From: Frankiales bacterium
Lineage (GTDB): Bacteria; Actinomycetota; Actinomycetes; Mycobacteriales; SCTD01
NCBI GenBank assembly: GCA_025966135.1
Contig: JAOPVP010000042.1
Location: forward strand, 1 to 64,000
Length of the DNA stretch: 64,000 nucleotides
Direction: 5' to 3'
Every line of letters starts with the position of its first letter. Positions within the stretch are counted from its first letter, which is position 1. A model generated the notes under the pieces. That model saw nothing but the letters and a program-made list of their open reading frames with translations, was not told the origin of the DNA and made no database searches. The translations under genes and the position numbers were made by a program. This document shows positions 1 to 7,917 of the stretch, piece after piece.

Positions 1-114
1 CGGGCCGGCCGCACCCTGGTCCTCGAGGACGTGCCCGCCCCCGTCGGGCGGCTGCTGCTCCTCACCCGGCTGGACAAGGTGCTCCAGACCCGCCGCACCG
101 ACCGCTGCGCGTAA
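1..114 (+). CDS. C-terminal end of a STAS-domain (anti-sigma factor antagonist-like) protein, partial
   Basis: The frame is open from the first base of the window and ends at TAA 112-114, giving 37 residues. The segment with LVLEDVPAPVGRLLLLTRLD looks like the last helix of a STAS domain, in which a hydrophobic strand is followed by a leucine-rich helix and an L(T/S)xLDxV ending. Such proteins bind anti-sigma kinases in partner-switching circuits. The start, the phosphorylatable serine and most of the domain lie upstream of the window, so the family call rests on a short segment and the function is inference. Confidence 0.5.
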   Translation, partial: RAGRTLVLEDVPAPVGRLLLLTRLDKVLQTRRTDRCA

Positions 115-137
115 CGCCCGTCGTACCCGGGGATCCG

Positions 138-151
138 TACCGGCGGGTAAC
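138..151 (+). promoter_or_regulatory. Candidate operator TACCGGCGGGTAAC upstream of meaA
   Basis: This is one of four related 14-mers (consensus TACYRRYSRGTAAC) placed upstream of acyl-CoA genes and read in the direction of the gene. It has TACC/GGTA half-sites separated by 4 nt. It ends 75 nt before the meaA ATG. A candidate -10 (TACGCT, 194-199) lies further down, so here the site would sit upstream of the promoter core. The binding protein is unknown. Confidence 0.45.
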
Positions 152-226
152 CCCGATCCCGGCCCGCCCTCCAGCCCCGCGAAGCGCCCTCGTTACGCTG
201 CGGTGACGCGAGTGGAAGGTGCCCTG

Positions 227-2200
227 ATGAGCGAGCGGGACAAGCCCTGGGTGATGCGGACCTACGCAGGTCACAGCACACCGGCGAAGAGCAACGAGCT
301 CTACCGGAACAACCTGTCCAAGGGCCAGACCGGGCTGTCCGTCGCCTTCGACCTGCCGACTCAGACCGGCTACGACCCCGACTCCGAGCTCGCCCGCGGC
401 GAGGTCGGCAAGGTCGGCGTCCCGGTCAGCCACGTCGGGGACATGCGAGCCCTGTTCGACGGCATTCCGCTCGCGGAGATGAACACCTCGATGACCATCA
501 ACGCCACCGCCATGTGGCTGCTGGCGCTCTACGAGGTGGTGGCCGAGGAGCAGGGCGCGGTGCCGGCCCAGCTCGCGGGCACGACCCAGAACGACATCAT
601 CAAGGAGTACCTCTCGCGCGGGACCTACGTGTTCCCGCCCGGCCCGTCGCTGCGGTTGATCACCGACATGGTCGCCTACACCGTCACGCAGATCCCGAAG
701 TGGAACCCCATCAACATCTGCAGCTACCACCTGCAGGAGGCCGGGGCCACGCCGGTCCAGGAGATCGCCTACGCGCTGAGCACGGCGATCGCGGTGCTCG
801 ACGCCGTGAAGGCGTCCGGCCAGGTGCCGCAAGAGCGCTTCGGTGAGGTCTGCGCGCGCATCTCCTTCTTCGTCAACGCGGGCGTCCGCTTCGTCGAGGA
901 GATGTGCAAGATGCGCGCCTTCACGCAGCTGTGGGACGAGCTGCTGGCGAGCCGCTACGGGGTGACCGACCCCAAGCACCGCCGTTTCCGGTACGGCGTC
1001 CAGGTCAACTCGCTCGGCCTGACCGAGGCTCAGCCGGAGAACAACGTGCAGCGCATCGTGCTCGAGATGCTGGGGGTGACCCTGTCCAAGGACGCCCGCG
1101 CTCGGGCCGTGCAGCTGCCGGCCTGGAACGAGGCTCTCGGGCTCCCGCGGCCGTGGGACCAGCAGTGGTCGCTGCGGCTGCAGCAGGTCCTCGCGTTCGA
1201 GACCGACCTGCTCGAGTACGACGACTTGTTCACCGGCTCCGTGGTCATCGAGGCCAAGGTGGCGCAGCTGTGCGAGCAGGTGCAGGCGGAGGTCGACAAG
1301 GTCCAGGGCATGGGTGGCGCCATCGAGGCCGTCGAGTACATGAAGACTGCGCTCGTCGGCTCCCACGCCGAGCGCCGCCGCCGGATCGAGGCGGGCGAGG
1401 ACGTCGTCGTCGGCGTCAACCGCTTCACGACCACAGAGCCCAACCCGCTGCTCGCCGACATCGACGGGGCGATCATGACGGTCGACCCGGAGGTCGAGGG
1501 CCACGCCATCGAGGCCATCAAGGCCTGGCGGACCGAGCGCGACGCCGCCGCGGTCGACGACGCCCTGCTCGCGCTGCGCGACGCGGCCAAGGCCGACGGC
1601 AACCTGATGGCCGCGACTCTCGTCTGCGCCCGCGCGGGTGTGACGACGGGCGAGTGGGCCGGCGCGCTGCGGGAGGTGTTCGGCGAGTACCGCGCCCCCA
1701 CCGGGGTGGCCGGGGCGAGCGTCAGCGGCGAGGTCGGTGAGGCGATCGCTGCGGTTCGCCAGCGGGTGCAGCAGACCGGCGAGGAGCTCGGGTCGCGGTT
1801 GCGCTTTCTCGTCGGCAAGCCGGGGCTCGACGGTCACTCCAACGGGGCGGAGCAGATCGCCGTACGAGGTCGGGATGTGGGCTTCGAGGTTGTCTACCAG
1901 GGGATCCGGCTGACGCCGGCGCAGATCGTGGCGGCGGCTGTCGAGGAGGACGTGCACGTCATCGGCCTGTCGATCCTGTCCGGCTCGCACATGGAAGCCG
2001 TGCCCGCGGTGCTCGACGGGTTGAAGGCGGCGGGAGCCGGCGACGTACCCGTCATCGTGGGCGGGATCATCCCCGACTCCGACGCCGCCAAGCTGACGGG
2101 ACTCGGCGTGGCCGCGGTCTTCACGCCCAAGGACTTCGACCTGACCGAGGTCATGGGTCGCATCGTCGACGTCATCCGCGACGCCAACGAGCTGTCCTAG
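227..2200 (+). CDS. meaA: Ethylmalonyl-CoA mutase (MeaA type), B12-dependent
   Basis: This 657-residue single-chain acyl-CoA mutase isomerises (2R)-ethylmalonyl-CoA to methylsuccinyl-CoA in the ethylmalonyl-CoA pathway, using adenosylcobalamin. The substrate-binding barrel fills about residues 1-500 (conserved GQTGLSVAFDLPTQTGYD, FPPGPSLR, EAQPENNVQRIVLE). A cobalamin domain fills about 520-650, with the base-off motif D535-x-H537-xx-G540, then LSILSGS and VVGGIIP. Length and segments match streptomycete MeaA better than two-subunit methylmalonyl-CoA mutase. ATG 227 is chosen because GGAAGG (214-219) sits 7 nt upstream. An in-frame GTG at 203 lacks such a site. ccr, epimerase, thiolase and meaB nearby support the pathway call. 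Methylmalonyl-CoA or isobutyryl-CoA mutase activity is the main alternative. Confidence 0.9.
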   Translation: MSERDKPWVMRTYAGHSTPAKSNELYRNNLSKGQTGLSVAFDLPTQTGYDPDSELARGEVGKVGVPVSHVGDMRALFDGIPLAEMNTSMTINATAMWLLALYEVVAEEQGAVPAQLAGTTQNDIIKEYLSRGTYVFPPGPSLRLITDMVAYTVTQIPKWNPINICSYHLQEAGATPVQEIAYALSTAIAVLDAVKASGQVPQERFGEVCARISFFVNAGVRFVEEMCKMRAFTQLWDELLASRYGVTDPKHRRFRYGVQVNSLGLTEAQPENNVQRIVLEMLGVTLSKDARARAVQLPAWNEALGLPRPWDQQWSLRLQQVLAFETDLLEYDDLFTGSVVIEAKVAQLCEQVQAEVDKVQGMGGAIEAVEYMKTALVGSHAERRRRIEAGEDVVVGVNRFTTTEPNPLLADIDGAIMTVDPEVEGHAIEAIKAWRTERDAAAVDDALLALRDAAKADGNLMAATLVCARAGVTTGEWAGALREVFGEYRAPTGVAGASVSGEVGEAIAAVRQRVQQTGEELGSRLRFLVGKPGLDGHSNGAEQIAVRGRDVGFEVVYQGIRLTPAQIVAAAVEEDVHVIGLSILSGSHMEAVPAVLDGLKAAGAGDVPVIVGGIIPDSDAAKLTGLGVAAVFTPKDFDLTEVMGRIVDVIRDANELS

Positions 2201-2306
2201 CCGGTCCAGGGTCGGGCTGCGCCCCCTTTTCCGGGCCAGACTGGGGCCCAAGCCGACCCCTCAAGGTGGAGGGTGCGACTCCTGCTGCCGCGCCGCCGTC
2301 GTACCG

Positions 2307-4127
2307 CTACTGCGCTGGGGGCACGAGCAGGTCGTGCTCGACGAGGGCGCCGGGCAGCACGAGGGCCAGCAGCTCCTCGCGCGGGACCCCGAGGCCCTCA
2401 CCGACGACGCCGGCCAGGGCGTTCATGCAGACAAGTCCGGCTGTCAGCACCCCGCGCCGTCCGGCCTTGCTCGCGAGCCTGTCGACATCGGTTGCGGGTT
2501 CGACGGGCAGGAACGGCCGCACGTCGGTCGCGGCCTGGTCGTGCTCAGGGGCTTCGCGCAGGCAGGCCAGCAGCAGCCAGCGCGGACCCCGGGCGCCCTC
2601 GGGGACGGCCGCGACGAGGTCGTCGACCCGGGCCTGCAGCAGCTCCGGTGACTCGTGCGGGTCGACCTCGACGAGCAGCTGAGCGGTCACGCAGATGAAG
2701 GCCTCGAGGACGTCCGGGCCCTCGACGTCATCGGCCAGCAGCTGGTCGAGCAGGTCCACGGCGAGCTCGCTCGACAGGCCGCGGGCCAGGGAGGTGCCGA
2801 CAGCCTGGGCGGCCGACTCCACCGGCACCTGGCGCCAGTAACCGGCGCTGATGCCGCCGCGGCTGCGCACGAACCGGGCCAGCGTCAGGCAGTGGCGAAG
2901 GGCCGAGGCCGCCCGTTCCGCGGTGATCGGTTCACCGGCACGGGGACGCTGCGCCAGGAACTCGTCGAGAGCGCGGATCGGCTCGGCCACGCGGGAGGTG
3001 CCACGACCAGTCAGCTCGAGGGCATAGGCGCCGAGGGCCGCAGCGGTGCTGCGCAGCCACGCCCCGCCGGGAGGCCCTTCGTTCTCGACGCGAGTCGCCA
3101 GCTCGGAGGACAGGATCGGGTCGGTGTCGGCCGCGCCCGAGGCGGCGACCGCCAGGTCCACCCACAGCGCGGCCAGGCGGGCCTGCCCGGCATCGCTCAC
3201 CATCGACAGCCGGCGGAGCACTGCTTCGTCGTACACACCCTCGCCGAGGGCGGCGCGGCCCAGCCGCGCGATCGCGGTGACGGCGGCCGTGATCGCCTCG
3301 CCGTGCTCGCCCCCGGCCAGGACGACGTTGGCGGTCGTGTCGGGATCGTCGGCGAGCGGGTCGTCAGGGCGCAGCAGCGGTGGGAGCTCGGTGAGCAGCC
3401 GGGTGACCTCCGGCTCGAACGGCCCTGTCTCGTCGATGACCTGCGCGACCCGCTCCGGGCCGGCGACGACGACGGCGGTGCACAGGGCCACGCACAGCCG
3501 GGCGCCGAGCTCGGCCTGGAAGTCCTTGGGTGCGTAGTCGAACGCGCGCAGCAGACGTGCCGAGGCCTGCTCCGCCTCGAGGTCGCCGCGGTAGTGCGCG
3601 AGCACCGCGCCGGCCAGCGTCTGGGCAGGCGAGAGGTCGGCCGCGTGCTCGTGTGCGTCGTCGTGCAGCAGCAGGTCGACGTCGTCGGCGAGCCACGGGG
3701 TCAGGCGGCCACGCAGGGCATCCACCAGGTCGGTGACCGGCAGCTGAAGCTCGGCGGCCAGCCGCTCGCAGTCGACGGGTTGGGCCCAGAAGCCGTCCTC
3801 GGGCTCGGCGTCCATGACAGCGAGCAGGACCATTCGGCCGTCGTCACCAGGCTGCCCGGGCAGGGCTGCGACGAACGGCGCGACCGGGAGCTGCCACGAC
3901 AGCGACTGCCCTTCGCTGAACACCCGCACCGTCAACGTCGAGGAACCCGGCCCGTCGCCGTGCACGTCGACCTTGGCCTCGAGGGCGTCGATCCGGTCGC
4001 CGCCGCCGGCCGGCAGGAACGTGTAGAGCACCACGGCGGGTTCGAGGGTGTCCGCCGAGTGGGCGTGGAGGACTGCGCCTGCGGCACAGGCGTACACAGG
4101 CGGGCGGTGCTGCTCGGGCGTGCTCAA
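2307..4127 (-). CDS. Hypothetical protein, 606 residues, unrecognised
   Basis: I do not recognise this protein. It is acidic and alanine/leucine-rich, has no signal peptide or clear membrane segment, and looks like a mostly helical cytosolic protein. Residues about 1-100 appear beta-rich and the rest reads as helical-repeat-like sequence. TTG 4127 is chosen because AGAGGA lies about 6 nt upstream on the minus strand and the protein then begins with STPEQHRPPVYACAAG. The frame stays open further upstream, but only as antisense to nucS. It is divergent from nucS with a 96-nt gap and converges on meaA. Nothing here gives a function. Confidence 0.7.
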   Translation of the reverse strand: MSTPEQHRPPVYACAAGAVLHAHSADTLEPAVVLYTFLPAGGGDRIDALEAKVDVHGDGPGSSTLTVRVFSEGQSLSWQLPVAPFVAALPGQPGDDGRMVLLAVMDAEPEDGFWAQPVDCERLAAELQLPVTDLVDALRGRLTPWLADDVDLLLHDDAHEHAADLSPAQTLAGAVLAHYRGDLEAEQASARLLRAFDYAPKDFQAELGARLCVALCTAVVVAGPERVAQVIDETGPFEPEVTRLLTELPPLLRPDDPLADDPDTTANVVLAGGEHGEAITAAVTAIARLGRAALGEGVYDEAVLRRLSMVSDAGQARLAALWVDLAVAASGAADTDPILSSELATRVENEGPPGGAWLRSTAAALGAYALELTGRGTSRVAEPIRALDEFLAQRPRAGEPITAERAASALRHCLTLARFVRSRGGISAGYWRQVPVESAAQAVGTSLARGLSSELAVDLLDQLLADDVEGPDVLEAFICVTAQLLVEVDPHESPELLQARVDDLVAAVPEGARGPRWLLLACLREAPEHDQAATDVRPFLPVEPATDVDRLASKAGRRGVLTAGLVCMNALAGVVGEGLGVPREELLALVLPGALVEHDLLVPPAQ

Positions 4128-4211
4128 GAGGGTCCTCTCGCGGTGGCTCGTCCATTCTCGCTGATTCACGGCGCTGCCGTACGGCGGTCTGTGGGCGAGG
4201 CCGCCTCCGGT

Positions 4212-4217
4212 TAGCCT
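4212..4217 (+). promoter_or_regulatory. -10 box TAGCCT, leaderless nucS promoter
   Basis: TAGCCT matches the actinobacterial TANNNT -10 and ends 6 nt before the GTG of nucS. Transcription would therefore start at or next to the start codon. No Shine-Dalgarno sequence precedes the GTG, which fits leaderless translation and supports the start. Confidence 0.6.
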
Positions 4218-4223
4218 GCCCGG

Positions 4224-4877
4224 GTGCGCCTCGTCATAGCCCGCTGCTCCGTGGACTACGTCGGGCGTCTCACCGCCCACCTGCCGGAGGCCGTGCGGCT
4301 GCTGCTGGTCAAGGCCGACGGGTCGCTGTCGATCCATGCGGACGACCGGGCCTACAAGCCGCTGATGTGGATGTCCCCGCCCTGCACGACGCGTTTCGGT
4401 GATGAGGTCTGGACCGTCACGAACAAGGGCGGTGAGGAGCTGGTCGTCACGGTCCACGAGATCCTGTCCGACGTGTCCCACGACCTGGGCAGCGACCCGG
4501 GTCTGGTGAAGGACGGCGTCGAGAAGCAGCTCCAGGAGCTGCTCGCAGACCAGTGCCACGTGCTGGGCGAGGGCTTCACGCTGGTGCAGCGGGAGTACTT
4601 CACCGACATCGGACCGGTCGACCTGCTGTGCAAGGACGCCGGCGGCGCGCACGTGCTCGTCGAGATCAAGCGCCACGCCGAGATCGACTCCGTCGAGCAG
4701 CTCACCCGTTACCTGCAGCGGGTGTCCACCGTGCTCGGCGATGTGCAGGGAGTGCTTGCAGCGCAGTCGTTCAAGCCGCAGGCGAAGGTGCTCGCTGCCG
4801 ATCGCGGGATCACGTGCGTCCTGGTCGACTACGACGCGCTGCGGGGGCTGGAGTCCAACCGGCCCACGCTGTTCTGA
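4224..4877 (+). CDS. nucS: Mismatch-specific endonuclease NucS/EndoMS
   Basis: This 217-residue protein acts in the mismatch repair route of actinobacteria, which usually lack MutS/MutL. It cuts both strands at G-T, G-G and T-T mismatches. The N-terminal half is the beta-rich DNA-binding and dimerisation domain ([31 protein letters not shown]). The C-terminal half is a RecB-like nuclease with the catalytic run GPVDLLC followed by [12 protein letters not shown] and a QLTRYL helix. The end, RPTLF, fits the sliding-clamp-binding tail of this family. Length is near the usual 220-230. GTG 4224 follows a TANNNT box by 6 nt. The gene is monocistronic and divergent from the 606-residue protein. Confidence 0.93.
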   Translation: MRLVIARCSVDYVGRLTAHLPEAVRLLLVKADGSLSIHADDRAYKPLMWMSPPCTTRFGDEVWTVTNKGGEELVVTVHEILSDVSHDLGSDPGLVKDGVEKQLQELLADQCHVLGEGFTLVQREYFTDIGPVDLLCKDAGGAHVLVEIKRHAEIDSVEQLTRYLQRVSTVLGDVQGVLAAQSFKPQAKVLAADRGITCVLVDYDALRGLESNRPTLF

Positions 4878-4957
4878 CAGGCGAAGCGCTCCCTCCACAG
4901 CGGGACATCAAGCAGCCCCTGCGCGTGCCGGGTTGCGGGCTGCCTGGAGGCCGTGTC

Positions 4958-4971
4958 TACTGGTCAGTAAC
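4958..4971 (+). promoter_or_regulatory. Candidate operator TACTGGTCAGTAAC overlapping a -10
   Basis: This is the second copy of the acyl-CoA motif, matching the narrower TACCRRCSGGTAAC pattern at 11 of 14 positions. Its half-sites TACTG and CAGTA form a perfect inverted repeat around GT. The last bases run into TAACCT (4968-4973), which fits a TANNNT -10. A protein bound here would block that promoter. The gene start is 50 nt downstream. Confidence 0.45.
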
Positions 4972-5021
4972 CTATCTGGGACGGTTTGTCTCACAGGCGT
5001 TGCGCGACGAGGGAGTGGGCT

Positions 5022-6794
5022 GTGGCCTTCAGCAAGATCGGTGTGGTCGGGCTGGGCACCATGGGTGCGGGCATCGCAGAGGTGATCGCGCGCTCGGGTG
5101 TCGAGGTCGTGGGGGTGGAGGCTGACGAGGGCGGTCTGGAGCGGGCCAAGGGCTACCTGGCGCACTCGACGGATCGGGCCGTCTCGCGCGGCAAGCTCAC
5201 GGAGGCCGAGGCGACGGCGCTGCTGGGCCGGATCGCCCTGGGCACCGACCTGACTGCGGTCAAGGACTGTGAGCTGGTCGTCGAAGCCATCCCGGAGCGG
5301 ATGGAGCTCAAGAAGGCGCTGTTCGCGGAGCTCGACGCCTTGCTCGCCCCCGACGCGGTGCTGGCCACCAACACCTCGGCGCTGTCGGTCACGGAGCTGG
5401 CCACCGGCACGGGCCGCCCGTCGCAGGTCGTGGGTCTGCACTGGTTCAACCCCGCTCCCGTCATGGGTCTGGTCGAGGTCGTCAAGACGGTCGTCACCGA
5501 CCCGTCGGTCGTCGCCTCTGTCGAGGAGCTGGTGGCGCAGGTCGGCAAGCAGGCTGCGACCGCCGGTGACCGCGCCGGCTTCATCGCGAACGCGCTGCTC
5601 TTCGGCTACCTCAACAACGCGGTCCGGATGTATGAGAGCAAGTACGCCAGCCGCGAGGACATCGACGCCGCGATGCGCTTCGGTTGCGGCCACCCGATGG
5701 GCCCGCTCGCGCTGCTCGACCTCATCGGTCTCGACAGCGCCTACGAGATCCTGGAGACGATGTACCGCCAGTCCCGTGACCACCGGCATGCCCCCGCGCC
5801 GCTGCTCAAGCAGTACGTCACGGCCGGGCTGCTGGGCCGCAAGACGGGGCGCGGCCTCTACACCTACGCCGGCCCCGACTCCTCCGAGATCGTGGCCGAC
5901 ACCGACACCCCCGTGGCGGCCTCCGAAGCCACCCCGCGGGCGGTTGCGAAGATCGGGGTGATCGGCACCGGCACCATGGCGACCGGGATCATCGAGGTCT
6001 GCGCCAAGAGCGGCTACCACGTGGTCTTCCGCGCGCGTGGTGAGGACAAGCTCGCGGCGGTCCGCAAGAAGGTCGAGGGCTCGCTCGACAAGGCGGTCCA
6101 GAAGGGCAAGCTCACCGAGGAGCTGCGCGGCGAGACGCTGGCCCGCATCACCGGCACGACGTCGCTCGACGACCTGGCGGACTGCGACCTCGTCATCGAG
6201 GCCGTCGTCGAGGAGCTCTCGGTCAAGAAGGCGCTGTTCGCTGCTCTCGACGACGTCATGAAGCCCGGCGCGGTCCTGGCGACCACCACGTCCTCGCTCC
6301 CGGTCATCGAGTGCGCGACGGCCACCAAGCGCCCGGCAGACGTCATCGGGATGCACTGGTTCAACCCGGCCACTGTCATGAAGCTCGTCGAGGTCGTCCC
6401 GACGGTCACGACCGCTCCGGATGTGGTCGCGACGGTCCTCGACGTCTGCGCCAAAGTGAACAAGCACCCCGTGCTGTGCGGCGACCGTGCCGGCTTCATC
6501 GTCAACGCGCTGCTGTTCCCCTACCTCAACGACGCCGTCACCATGCTCGAGGCGCACTACGCCACGACCGACGACATAGATTTCGCCATGACCGCCGGCT
6601 GCGGCCACCCGATGGGGCCGTTCGCCCTCATGGACGTCGTCGGCCTCGATGTCACGCTCGCCATCCAGAAGACCTTGTACGACGAGTTCCGCGAGCCTGG
6701 TGACTCTCCGGCGCTGATGCTCGAGCATCTCGTCAAGGCCGGCTACCTCGGTCGCAAGACCGGTCGTGGGTTCCGCGACTACGCCCGGAAGTAG
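5022..6794 (+). CDS. Tandem 3-hydroxyacyl-CoA dehydrogenase (two HBD modules in one chain)
   Basis: This 590-residue protein oxidises (S)-3-hydroxyacyl-CoA with NAD, for example 3-hydroxybutyryl-CoA to acetoacetyl-CoA. It is two complete dehydrogenase modules in series. Module 1 has GLGTMG at 10-15 and module 2 has GTGTMA at 315-320. Both keep the Ser of NTSALS/TTSSLP, the catalytic His of HWFNPA and the Asn of GFI(A/V)NALL. Both also end with a GHPMGP and GRKTGRG dimerisation-domain signature. A fused two-module form of this size is known in actinobacteria. GTG 5022 is chosen for GAGGGAG about 7 nt upstream. The operator-like site at 4958 and nearby ccr and thiolase tie it to C4 acyl-CoA metabolism. 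Its exact chain-length range is not visible. Confidence 0.9.
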   Translation: MAFSKIGVVGLGTMGAGIAEVIARSGVEVVGVEADEGGLERAKGYLAHSTDRAVSRGKLTEAEATALLGRIALGTDLTAVKDCELVVEAIPERMELKKALFAELDALLAPDAVLATNTSALSVTELATGTGRPSQVVGLHWFNPAPVMGLVEVVKTVVTDPSVVASVEELVAQVGKQAATAGDRAGFIANALLFGYLNNAVRMYESKYASREDIDAAMRFGCGHPMGPLALLDLIGLDSAYEILETMYRQSRDHRHAPAPLLKQYVTAGLLGRKTGRGLYTYAGPDSSEIVADTDTPVAASEATPRAVAKIGVIGTGTMATGIIEVCAKSGYHVVFRARGEDKLAAVRKKVEGSLDKAVQKGKLTEELRGETLARITGTTSLDDLADCDLVIEAVVEELSVKKALFAALDDVMKPGAVLATTTSSLPVIECATATKRPADVIGMHWFNPATVMKLVEVVPTVTTAPDVVATVLDVCAKVNKHPVLCGDRAGFIVNALLFPYLNDAVTMLEAHYATTDDIDFAMTAGCGHPMGPFALMDVVGLDVTLAIQKTLYDEFREPGDSPALMLEHLVKAGYLGRKTGRGFRDYARK

Positions 6795-6823
6795 CCCGTC
6801 TGCCGATCAGGCAGGATGGTCTG

Positions 6824-7138
6824 ATGGGCAAGGGATCGCGGCGCGGCGCGCGTGCTGCGGAGGCCCTCGCCGCATTGCGGTCCTCCGAGGAGCCGGTCGT
6901 GCTCCGGGCGCCTGCCGGCGAACGAGTCGAGGGTGGCTACACGGTCCGGTCGGTGGGTGCCTCCGACCGCGTCTACCGCTGCCCGGGATGCGCGCAGGAG
7001 CTCGTCGCCGTACCGCATGTCGTGGCCTGGCCGCTCGGTGACCCGGACGGGCGGCGGCACTGGCACACCCCGTGCTGGACCGCGAGGGGCCGGCGCGCAC
7101 CGACAGTCGAGCGGGGCCGCGGCGCCCCCCGCCACTAG
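6824..7138 (+). CDS. Small conserved actinobacterial protein with Cys/His zinc-like motif
   Basis: This 104-residue protein has a basic N-terminus (GKGSRRGARAAEAL) and a core in which YRCPGC is followed by HVVAWP and HWHTPCW. The CxxC plus HxxxC arrangement could bind one zinc ion. Proteins of this layout are widespread in actinobacteria and are often named ATP/GTP-binding protein without evidence. No nucleotide-binding loop is visible. It lies 29 nt after the dehydrogenase gene and may be co-transcribed with it. Function unknown. Confidence 0.75.
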   Translation: MGKGSRRGARAAEALAALRSSEEPVVLRAPAGERVEGGYTVRSVGASDRVYRCPGCAQELVAVPHVVAWPLGDPDGRRHWHTPCWTARGRRAPTVERGRGAPRH

Positions 7139-7186
7139 CTTGCGTCTGCTCGGGTGTGCGGCCGGAGGGTGCGGCTGAGTAGACGT

Positions 7187-7192
7187 TAGGGT
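7187..7192 (+). promoter_or_regulatory. -10 box TAGGGT, leaderless hydrolase promoter
   Basis: TAGGGT ends 7 nt before ATG 7200, and no ribosome-binding site is present between them. This is the leaderless arrangement repeated at several other genes of the window. No clear -35 element is visible. Confidence 0.55.
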
Positions 7193-7199
7193 CAGCGCA

Positions 7200-7913
7200 A
7201 TGCCCGAGATCCGTGCCAACACCGTGCTTCCGGCCGACCGGCGACCCGTGACCCTGCACACTGCCGACGGGCTCAACCTGGTCGGCGAACTGTCGCTGCC
7301 CGTCGGTCGCGCTCCCGTGGCCACCCTGGTCTGCCTGCACCCGCTGCCGACCCACGGCGGGATGATGGACAGCCACCTGCTCAAGAAGATGGCCTGGCGG
7401 CTGCCTGCCCTCGCGGACCTCGCGGTCCTGCGGTTCAACACCCGCGGGACCACCAGCGAGCAGGGCACCAGTCAGGGCGCGTTCGGCAACGCGATGGACG
7501 AGAAGTACGACGTGGCCGCCGCGCTGGACCTCTGCGAGTCGCTCGACCTACCGGCGATCTGGTTGGTGGGCTGGAGCTTCGGGACCGACCTGGCGCTGAT
7601 GTACGGCTGCGACCCCAGCGTCGTGGGGGCGATCCTGCTCAGCCCACCGCTGCGCTACTCGCGGCCTGAGCACCTGCAGGTGTGGGCCAGCTCGGGCAAG
7701 CCGTTGGTGGCGATCGTCCCCGAGCACGACGACTACCTGCAGCCGCCGGAGGCCCGCCAGCGCTTCGCCGTCGTGCCGCAGGCCGAGGTGGTCGGCGTCG
7801 ACCGGGCCAAGCACCTGTGGGTGGGCTTCGCCGACGAAGTGCTCGACCAGGTCGTCCGGCACGTCAACCCGGCGGCATACCCGCTTGCGAAGGACTACGA
7901 CCAGCCAGCGTGA
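7200..7913 (+). CDS. Alpha/beta hydrolase family protein
   Basis: This 237-residue cytosolic protein has the alpha/beta-hydrolase order: an oxyanion strand (TLVCLHPLPTHGG), a nucleophile elbow GWSFG, an acid in the VPEHDDYL segment, and the base His in AKHLWVGF. It resembles small dienelactone-hydrolase-like proteins sometimes labelled alpha/beta superfamily hydrolase in actinobacteria. The substrate is unknown. It is expressed from its own leaderless promoter and converges on the AI-2E-family gene with only 4 nt between the stops. Confidence 0.85.
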   Translation: MPEIRANTVLPADRRPVTLHTADGLNLVGELSLPVGRAPVATLVCLHPLPTHGGMMDSHLLKKMAWRLPALADLAVLRFNTRGTTSEQGTSQGAFGNAMDEKYDVAAALDLCESLDLPAIWLVGWSFGTDLALMYGCDPSVVGAILLSPPLRYSRPEHLQVWASSGKPLVAIVPEHDDYLQPPEARQRFAVVPQAEVVGVDRAKHLWVGFADEVLDQVVRHVNPAAYPLAKDYDQPA

Positions 7914-7917
7914 CGTG

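Noticed and set aside
191..204. A fifth copy of the acyl-CoA motif (reverse orientation) near the meaA start
   Set aside because: It matches at only about 10 of 14 positions, lacks the TACY half-site and runs against gene direction.
62..2251. A 729-codon open frame on the minus strand across meaA
   Set aside because: It is Arg/His/Asp-rich, matches no family, and is the antisense of a complete mutase. High GC makes such frames common.
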